NCBI GenBank assembly: GCA_903872345.1
Contig: CAIQKM010000060.1
Location: 1 to 36,331 of the forward strand
Direction of reading: 5' to 3'
Length of the DNA stretch: 36,331 nucleotides
Origin: an uncultured Verrucomicrobia subdivision 3 bacterium
Lineage (GTDB): Bacteria; Verrucomicrobiota; Verrucomicrobiia; Limisphaerales; UBA11358
The position numbers and the translations under genes are program-made. This document shows positions 32,323 to 36,331 of this stretch, in pieces. Each line of letters begins with the position of its first letter. Position 1 is the first letter of the stretch. Under the pieces are notes generated by a model that did not search any database, was not told the DNA's origin, and saw nothing but the letters and a program-made list of their open reading frames with translations.

Positions 32323-33204
32323 TTAAATCGTATCCTTGAGGATGGTCAGGAACTGCTTCATGGCCGGTGACAGCACCTTGTTCTTCTTGTAGATGGCGGC
32401 CAGCGGACGGTAGAATTCGCCGTCGTCAATTTCCACGGCCACCAGCGTCTGCTTGCTGATTTCCTGGGTGACGGTGCCGAGGGGCACGATGGAAATGCCG
32501 GCGTCAATTTCCACGGCGCGCTTCACGGTTTCCACGTTGTCGAATTCCATTACATGCTTCACATCCACGCCGTGTTCGCGCAGGATCTTGTCCAGCGCCT
32601 TGCGGGTGGGGATGTCCGGCTCGAAACCAATGACCTTCTGGCCGACGAGATTTTTGAGTTTGATGGTCTTCTGGCGGGTGAACGGATGCTGCGGATGGCA
32701 GATCAGCACCAGGGGTTCCTTGCGGAGCGGAATGATTTCCAGCTTCGAATCCTTCTGCGGATAGGCGACCAGGCCGAGGTCCACGACGTTGCTGAACACA
32801 TCCTCGTACACCTGATTGGCGCGGCGGTATTCCACGTGCACGTTCACCGTGGGATAGCTCTTCATGAACTTCTTGATGTACGGCGGCAGATCGTGGAGGC
32901 CGATGGAGTAAATTGTGGCCACGCGGATGGTGCCGGAAATGATGTCCTTCAGCTCCTGCAGCTTGCTGTGGAGGGACTCATAAGTCTGAATGATTTGCTT
33001 GCTGTAATCATACAAAACCTGGCCCTCGCGGGTGAGGCGGAACTTCTTTTTGCTGCGCTCAATCAGCAGCGACTTGAAAACGCGTTCAAGGGAACTAATC
33101 TGCTGGCTCACGGCAGACTGGGTCACCCCGTTGATTTGGGCGGCCTTGGTGAAGCTTTCCGTCTCCGCCAAGTCACAAAAAACTTTAAGGCTTTCGATTT
33201 GCAT
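32323..33204 (-). CDS. LysR-family transcriptional regulator
   Basis: A 293-residue regulator from ATG of MQIESLKVFCDLAE; a TTG six codons upstream is possible but less likely. The N-terminal winged helix-turn-helix is clear (SFTKAAQINGVTQSAVSQQISSLE, residues about 17-40), with the linker helix to about 85. The effector domain (ISGTIRVATIYSIGLHDLPPYIKKF to the end) fits the CysB/CbbR-like branch. LysR proteins usually control a divergent target, but here the next 570 bases upstream hold only repeats, so the target is unknown; the gene may be autoregulated. It ends at a strong intrinsic terminator. Confidence 0.92.
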   Translation of the reverse strand: MQIESLKVFCDLAETESFTKAAQINGVTQSAVSQQISSLERVFKSLLIERSKKKFRLTREGQVLYDYSKQIIQTYESLHSKLQELKDIISGTIRVATIYSIGLHDLPPYIKKFMKSYPTVNVHVEYRRANQVYEDVFSNVVDLGLVAYPQKDSKLEIIPLRKEPLVLICHPQHPFTRQKTIKLKNLVGQKVIGFEPDIPTRKALDKILREHGVDVKHVMEFDNVETVKRAVEIDAGISIVPLGTVTQEISKQTLVAVEIDDGEFYRPLAAIYKKNKVLSPAMKQFLTILKDTI

Positions 33205-33782
33205 AAGTTCAGTTAACGCCAAGCGTCATGCCAAGTCAATACCCACATGCATTTTTTCGCAGGGTGACTAATTGGCAAAGGATGGTTGGACAAGTTAAGG
33301 TTTTGGGGTAATCCGGCTAAACCGCTGGATTACGGGGCGGAATGATGAAAAAAGGGGGCGGGAACATCGAACATCCAACGCGTAACGCCCAACATCCAAA
33401 GGCGGAGGAAAAGGCGCGCGGGCAGATGGTGGATGTTGGTCTGGCGGGGCGGTGAGGCGACGGGGACAGGGCAAACGAGATAGGGCGGGCAGTCCCCTGC
33501 CCGCCGACGCCGTGTGCATCCAGACACTGCCCCCAATCCATAACCATGATATGGCAGCAAACCGGTCGCACGACGGCCTATCTCCCTCTCCGCCATTGAT
33601 AAATGGGGGAGAGGGCCGGGGTGAGGTGGTGCTGAGCTATTTAGCCTCCGGGGCGGTGTCAAGCTGCGCCCGCCGACGCCTGCCAACAGGAGCTTTCTGG
33701 TTCACAAGGGCGATGCTCGCTAATGGAAGGTGCTGGGTTCACCACTCCGGCGCGCACGGACGCGCCCCCCCCCTCGCCGGCG
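33205..33782. repeat. Intergenic repeats, no gene
   Basis: Contains the CATCGAACATCCAACGC block (about 33366, also seen inverted near 9600), a G-rich stretch near 33440-33490, and a copy of the CCATTGATAAATGG hairpin with GGAGAGGGCCGGGG and GGGGCGGTGTCAAGCTGC (about 33570-33665). That copy matches the middle of the element at 22111-22357. Near 33770-33795 a GCCGGC...GCCGGC hairpin follows the antitoxin-like gene on the minus strand and could end its transcript. Open frames here are not supported. Confidence 0.6.
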
Positions 33783-33989
33783 TCAGGCCGGCACCAATTC
33801 AATCTTCACTTTGCGACCCAACGCCCGGGCGGCTTTACCCAGGGTGTTCAAGGTTACCGAGGAGTTGGAGGCATCCAGCAGCCGATCCACCGCCGCGCGG
33901 CTGGTTTTCATCCGGGCCGCCATTTGCGTCTTGGTGAGTTCCTGTTCTTTCAAAAGGTGATCCAATTGCCGGCTCAACGCTTGCTTCAA
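33783..33989 (-). pseudogene. XRE-type helix-turn-helix antitoxin-like gene, N-terminally truncated
   Basis: The visible protein (68 codons from a TTG) contains a complete XRE helix-turn-helix: LTKTQMAARMKTSRAAVDRLLD, then NSSVTLNTLGKAARALGRKVKIELV. This matches small HigA/YddM-like antitoxins, which normally have about 25-30 more residues in front, often ending ...ILEEVEA. Here the in-frame text upstream is GILGEVESRA, preceded directly by a TAG stop and further stops, so the beginning is missing. It sits at the end of the integron-like region, so it may be the damaged second cassette. The DNA-binding part could still be made from the TTG. Confidence 0.6.
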
Positions 33990-34045
33990 CGCCCGGGACT
34001 CGACTTCGCCGAGGATGCCCTATTGGCGGCATTTTCAGTCTAAAC

Positions 34046-34282
34046 TCATTTTTTCTTACCATTAAACACCAAACGAACCAAAATCAAACCAAACAAAAAG
34101 CAAAGGACTCCATATACTCGTGCTTCCGACTTGGAGATATACTCCGGCTTATTGCCAAAATGGCGATAAACCTGATGCATCACGACAGCCTCTTTGGGAT
34201 GCCAACACATATCGATGCCGGCAACAATGGCAAGCAATGCAAAAACCAATATTCCCAACTCGATGCCTGAGATGCGTCGCAT
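34046..34282 (-). CDS. Small membrane protein, probable first integron cassette
   Basis: A 78-residue protein from ATG of MRRISGIELGILVF. Two hydrophobic segments (about 8-25 and 55-72) flank a polar middle with W-H-P-K-E and HFGNKPEYISKSEARVYG, ending in NGKKK. The family is unknown. The start lies seven bases after a GTTAGGC core site (34290-34296, minus strand), the position expected of the first cassette gene after attI, and the integrase stub diverges from it. No good attC remains at its 3' end; the truncated antitoxin gene follows. Small membrane proteins of unknown function are common in integron cassettes. Confidence 0.65.
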   Translation of the reverse strand: MRRISGIELGILVFALLAIVAGIDMCWHPKEAVVMHQVYRHFGNKPEYISKSEARVYGVLCFLFGLILVRLVFNGKKK

Positions 34283-34289
34283 AAACGCC

Positions 34290-34393
34290 GCCTAACATTG
34301 TTCTTCCACCGCCAATGCAGCGCGATTGTTTCCATGAGTTCGATCTTATTTTAGTCTTTTCCCTTTTGTCCACAAATAATTAGCTCTCAAACC
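34290..34393 (-). other. Probable attI recombination site and integrase promoter region
   Basis: On the minus strand this stretch ends in GTTAGGC, an exact match to the integron core site GTTRRRY, just before the start of the small membrane gene. Twenty bases earlier is GGCGGTGG, also found before the core site of the attC at 35309. The region separates divergent genes: the integrase stub on the plus strand and the cassette gene on the minus strand, the standard integron layout. Only one side looks like an attC arm, as expected for attI, which is not palindromic. Left out: no LexA-like box recognised. Confidence 0.55.
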
Positions 34394-34499
34394 ATGCAAA
34401 ATATGGAATTTGAAAAGGCCGCCCCCAAAGCCAAACTTATTCCCAACCCCAAGGCTCGCTTGCGGTAGCAGGTACGGGACGTGCAGCGGTTCAAAAATT
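34394..34499 (+). pseudogene. 5' stub of an integron-type tyrosine recombinase (intI)
   Basis: ATG of MQNMEFEKAAPKAKL leads to IPNPKARLR, a TAG stop at 34466, and then in the same frame QVRDVQRFK. Integron integrases and close relatives begin with a segment of the form PNPKAxLxDQVREVxRFxHYS, so the homology continues across the stop. After the codon for K near 34497 a 60-bp multi-hairpin element begins and the rest of the gene (over 300 codons with the catalytic R-H-R-Y residues) is gone. The stub is divergent from the cassette gene at 34282. Identification rests on about 18 aligned residues plus the core site next door. Confidence 0.6.
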
Positions 34500-34558
34500 T
34501 GGGAGTTCCGGCTTCAGCCGGTTCCCGCCGTCCCGCCGCCTGAAGGCGGAACTCCCAA
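34499..34558. mobile_element. 60-bp element with three nested hairpins
   Basis: Outer arms TTGGGAGTTCCG (34499-34510) and CGGAACTCCCAA (34547-34558) are exact reverse complements. Inside are two perfect hairpins, CCGGCT-TC-AGCCGG and CCGCCT-GA-AGGCGG, giving a cloverleaf-like fold. It interrupts the integrase stub on one side and abuts the cytidine deaminase fragment on the other. It has the look of a REP/MITE-type element, and its insertion could have caused the truncations. Confidence 0.75.
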
Positions 34559-34566
34559 CAAAATCA

Positions 34567-34719
34567 TCAACTCAACGTAAACGCCTCCGGCAACAACCCC
34601 TGTACCGTGAATTCCCGGATGGTCTTCAAATCATCGCTGTCGGCAATGTAAACATCCGCCTTGGGCGCATATTCGGCCAGCAACTGGCGACACGCCCCGC
34701 AGGGCATCGGCCTCCCATC
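34567..34719 (-). pseudogene. cdd: C-terminal fragment of cytidine deaminase
   Basis: Fifty codons and a stop on the minus strand: DGRPMPCGACRQLLAEYAPK, then ADVYIADSDDLKTIREFTVQ and GLLPEAFTLS. PCGAC is the second zinc-binding motif of cytidine deaminase (P-C-x-x-C), and the ending LLPEAF is typical. The first half, with the zinc-binding cysteine or histidine and catalytic glutamate (C/H-A-E), is missing: just upstream the sequence becomes IS110-type transposase in another frame. The fragment cannot be active. Confidence 0.8.
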
Positions 34720-34721
34720 CC

Positions 34722-34922
34722 AGCGAGCACCCTGCCGTGCGTGCCAGCTTCGTGGCTCAACTGTCTGACGGCATCTAGCACGCAGTGGAAATGGCTGCGA
34801 TCACCGAGATCAAGGCCGATGGCATAACCGCCCGGGGACGCCGGGGGGAGAGACCGCGGACGAGGTGGTTTTAACAGGCAGCGGATACCTGTTTTTTTGA
34901 CAGCGGGTCTCCGCCTCCTCAT
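34722..34922 (-). pseudogene. IS110-type transposase remnant
   Basis: From ATG at 34922 the frame reads MRRRRPAVKKTGIRCLL, a Pro/Arg-rich lead, then YAIGLDLGDRSHFHCVLDA, the diagnostic N-terminal DEDD-type motif of IS110 transposases (G-D-L-G-D-R/K-x-H-x-x-C-V-L-D). The following LSHEAGTHGR resembles the later EVGTHS motif, which suggests an internal deletion. The frame then runs into the cytidine deaminase fragment. Members of the IS1111 branch of IS110 are known to insert in attC sites, which fits the location directly after a cassette gene, but the element ends are not recognisable. Confidence 0.65.
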
Positions 34923-34944
34923 CCTATCTTGATACTCCCCATGG

Positions 34945-35295
34945 TTATTTGTGTTTTTTGTTTCGGGGTTTGTTCCTGGCAAAACTAAATATCGCATAGG
35001 CCAGGCCAATTCCAACCACCAAAAAACCAGCCAAGAAAAATATCGGCACGGCTTTTCCAGAGATATATCCAAGACCATTCAAAAGGATTCCCAATCCGAC
35101 TATTCCCCACAGCAAACCAAAACATGCAAAAAAGACACGAGTTGCAGGCAAACGGCCAATCGGAATAAATCCAACAAAGACGTTTAAAACCATCTTGTCA
35201 ACTAATCCGGGCTTAAAAAACAGCACAATGAGATCAAGGCCAAAAACCGTGAAACAGATCACGGCTGGCAAAAAATCTCGGATGAATCTTTCCAT
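34945..35295 (-). CDS. Small three-helix membrane protein, probable integron cassette gene
   Basis: A 116-residue protein from ATG of MERFIRDFLPAVICF, 13 bases after the core site of an attC-like sequence. Three hydrophobic segments (about 9-27, 53-75 and 83-105) and a very basic tail (RNKPRNKKHK) define it. No family recognised. AT content is higher than in the surrounding core genes, which is usual for cassettes. At its 3' end the expected attC is missing: after TGATACTCCCC-type sequence (34928-34940) the IS110 remnant begins. Confidence 0.7.
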   Translation of the reverse strand: MERFIRDFLPAVICFTVFGLDLIVLFFKPGLVDKMVLNVFVGFIPIGRLPATRVFFACFGLLWGIVGLGILLNGLGYISGKAVPIFFLAGFLVVGIGLAYAIFSFARNKPRNKKHK

Positions 35296-35308
35296 AAATG
35301 CTCAATCC

Positions 35309-35390
35309 GCCTAATGGTATATGCCCGGCCACCGCCGACTCGTGACGTGAACCGCGACAGCGGAACGGCCAGCGCCAACGGCGGTTAGAT
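35309..35390 (-). other. attC-like site (82 bp)
   Basis: Read on the minus strand it begins ATCTAAC (fits RYYYAAC) and ends ATTAGGC (GTTRRRY with one change). Between lie CGCCGTTGGCGCTG, the central hairpin CCGC-TGTC-GCGG and GGCGGTGG. The sequence is about 80 percent like the site at 35700, has exactly the same length, and separates two unrelated minus-strand ORFs, with the core site just before the next start codon. These are the features of an integron attC; the imperfect final core may reduce recombination. Confidence 0.72.
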
Positions 35391-35418
35391 GCCGGCGACT
35401 GGTTAGGCCACAGGTCTT

Positions 35419-35688
35419 TCATGCTCTAACTCCAATCTGAATAAATGGATACCATAAACCACGAACAACAATCGGCCCCATGTGCTGCCGAACATACTCA
35501 TGCTCAATCTCGGCTGGCTTGATGTCCGCTCGAATCCGAAGCGTGCTCTTGTCTTCGGGCAAATGATAGCCGGCGCGCTCGACAATCTCAAACGCATCCG
35601 TGACCGAGAAAGCTGTGACGCCATAACCAAGCGCACCTCTTGGATTTAGTCCGTCAATCCAGAAAGCTGTAAGTATCGAATCACTCAT
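35419..35688 (-). CDS. Hypothetical protein, integron cassette gene
   Basis: An 89-residue protein from ATG of MSDSILTAFWIDGLNPRGA, starting 11 bases after a perfect GTTAGGC core. The sequence is soluble-looking with mixed alpha/beta text (GYGVTAFSVTDAFEIVERAGYHLPED, IRADIKPAEIEHEYVRQHMGPIVVRGLWYPF). I have an impression of similar small unknown proteins in integron arrays, but no named family. It is flanked on both sides by attC-like sites, giving a cassette of about 390 bases with one gene. Transcription would be toward lower coordinates together with the neighbouring cassettes. Confidence 0.75.
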   Translation of the reverse strand: MSDSILTAFWIDGLNPRGALGYGVTAFSVTDAFEIVERAGYHLPEDKSTLRIRADIKPAEIEHEYVRQHMGPIVVRGLWYPFIQIGVRA

Positions 35689-35699
35689 GGTGCGAAGCC

Positions 35700-35781
35700 G
35701 CCTAACGAAAAAAGCTGAGCCACCACCGACTCGCGGCGTGAACCGCGACAGCGGAACTGACAGCGCCAACGGCGGTTAGGT
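35700..35781 (-). other. attC-like site (82 bp), both core motifs perfect
   Basis: On the minus strand the ends are ACCTAAC (RYYYAAC) and GTTAGGC (GTTRRRY), both exact. Inside are CGCCGTTGGCGCTG, the short hairpin CCGC-TGTC-GCGG, and GGTGGTGGCTCAGC. The outer arms can pair over seven bases with one wobble. It follows one minus-strand ORF and precedes the next. Together with the sites at 35309 and 36117 it defines a cassette array. Confidence 0.78.
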
Positions 35782-35796
35782 GCTCCGGCGACTATC

Positions 35797-36117
35797 TTAG
35801 GCGCGACCGTTGTGTAACCACTCATAAATTCTCGTCTGGAGTCCAGCCTGACTGCAACCGTATGAACGAATAACGCCGTCGTGCTCTGGTCGGCACCACT
35901 CAAATCCCTGCTCAACGTCCTCAAAAATTAGAACATGACCGTCGCTCTCGCCAACTACAAAAATTGACTCAATCTTCCCAGCTCGCAAAATCGAAACCTG
36001 ATGTAATGGTGTCCTGATTCGCTCGTAAGCTGCACGCTCGTCCGCGTTACAAGACGCTAACTCATCACGCAATAACTGCTCAACCGCTGACCGGGTAAAT
36101 GGTGTCCAAGTCGCCAT
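35797..36117 (-). CDS. Hypothetical protein, integron cassette gene
   Basis: A 106-residue protein from ATG of MATWTPFTRSAVEQLLRDEL, with the start touching the end of an attC-like site. It is soluble, with helical text first (AVEQLLRDELASCNADERAAYERI) and beta text later (VSILRAGKIESIFVVGESDGHVLIFED), and ends LHNGRA. Three cysteines are not arranged in a known metal motif. No named family recognised. The frame is open upstream, but only over the attC, so the longer form is rejected. It makes up a cassette of about 415 bases with the attC at 35700. Confidence 0.75.
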   Translation of the reverse strand: MATWTPFTRSAVEQLLRDELASCNADERAAYERIRTPLHQVSILRAGKIESIFVVGESDGHVLIFEDVEQGFEWCRPEHDGVIRSYGCSQAGLQTRIYEWLHNGRA

Positions 36118-36194
36118 ATCAACGAAAAAAAGCCACGCCGGACCAGAAGCCGTGAACCGCAAAGCGGAACGGCACGCGCCAACCGGCGTTGGCT
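36117..36194 (-). other. attC-like site (78 bp), diverged
   Basis: On the minus strand it runs from AGCCAAC to GTTGATA. Both ends keep the AAC/GTT core but deviate from RYYYAAC and GTTRRRY at one or two places. The inner part shares the CGTGAACCGC...GCGGAAC hairpin (with AAA in the loop) and the ACGCGCCAAC(C)GGC arm with the two sites to the left. It lies between two minus-strand frames and its end touches the ATG of the next gene. I call it attC-like with less confidence than the other two. Confidence 0.55.
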
Positions 36195-36205
36195 TGATAC
36201 TCCCC

Positions 36206-36328
36206 TTAAAGCCCTTTGTTGATTTTGTTAGCATTGGGTTGACGGGCGGGGAGGTGCAACGAACACCTCCCCGCATAACCAAACGTAGCCACCGGGGTCT
36301 TGCGACCCCACAACGAATGATCAGCCAT
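36206..36328 (-). CDS. Possible small or partial cassette ORF at the window edge
   Basis: A 40-codon minus-strand frame, MADHSLWGRKTPVATFGYAG and on to NANKINKGL, ending 12 bases before the attC-like site. It may be the 3' end of a longer gene that continues past the window. A perfect 11-base inverted repeat (GCGGGGAGGTG/CACCTCCCCGC, 36246-36274) lies inside the frame, which is unusual for a coding sequence, so it may not be a real gene. Confidence 0.3.
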   Translation of the reverse strand: MADHSLWGRKTPVATFGYAGRCSLHLPARQPNANKINKGL

Positions 36329-36331
36329 GAA

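Noticed and set aside
36246..36274. Intrinsic terminator at the right edge
   Set aside because: The stem is perfect, but no T run follows on either strand.
1..36331. tRNA or rRNA genes
   Set aside because: I looked for conserved TPsiC/anticodon patterns and rRNA words and recognised none.

Overview
The window looks like a chromosomal piece of a member of Verrucomicrobiota, probably of the Pedosphaera/Limisphaera type. Pointers: high-GC genes with few Shine-Dalgarno sites, a prepilin-like secreted protein with a C-terminal FADGH motif, a giant secreted Calx-beta-like protein, a fused SpmA-SpmB membrane protein, LpxD (outer membrane with lipid A), the futalosine menaquinone enzyme MqnC, and very many short palindromic repeats between genes. 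The taxon is inferred from gene content; there is no rRNA or tRNA gene in the window.

Layout. 1-837: nested intergenic repeats. 838-2735: a Gfo/Idh/MocA oxidoreductase and a zinc-ribbon membrane protein. 2.9-8.6 kb: an accessory island built from three or four copies of a repeat module that carries a UPF0175-type antitoxin gene (one intact, one with a swapped 3' end, one a 16-codon stub). Between the copies lie an unknown lower-GC gene, a two-gene nucleotidyltransferase module and an ankyrin lipoprotein. 8.6-9.3 kb: a gene of a family I recall as verrucomicrobial, preceded by two perfect palindromes. 9.9-26 kb: mostly core genes. These are an ABC-F ATPase, LpxD, a DUF2721 protein, an MlaE-like permease, SpmAB, a pilin-like protein, a 1085-residue secreted protein, a serine hydrolase with a NamZ-like muramidase, then an MlaF-like ATPase and an MlaD-like protein. 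26-33.2 kb: a PP2C phosphatase with an OppD-like ATPase, gamma carbonic anhydrase, a secreted protein, KDPG aldolase, MqnC, a family 2 glycosyltransferase and a LysR regulator.

33.8-36.3 kb is the most unusual part. I read it as a decayed chromosomal integron. There is a 5' stub of an integron-type tyrosine recombinase with an in-frame stop. Divergent from it is a GTTAGGC core site directly before a small minus-strand gene (attI plus first cassette). On the other side are three attC-like sites of 78-82 bp separating small minus-strand ORFs of unknown function. An IS110-type transposase stub, the last 50 codons of a cytidine deaminase and a 60-bp multi-hairpin element are wedged in between.

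How the genes work together: the MlaE permease, the MlaF-like ATPase and the MlaD-like protein would form one lipid-transport ABC system for the outer membrane, although they sit in two places about 9.5 kb apart. The ATPase has lost most canonical catalytic motifs except Walker A. The NamZ-like and serine hydrolase genes resemble the MurNAc-recycling pair of Bacillus. The remaining metabolic genes look like single-gene or two-gene units.
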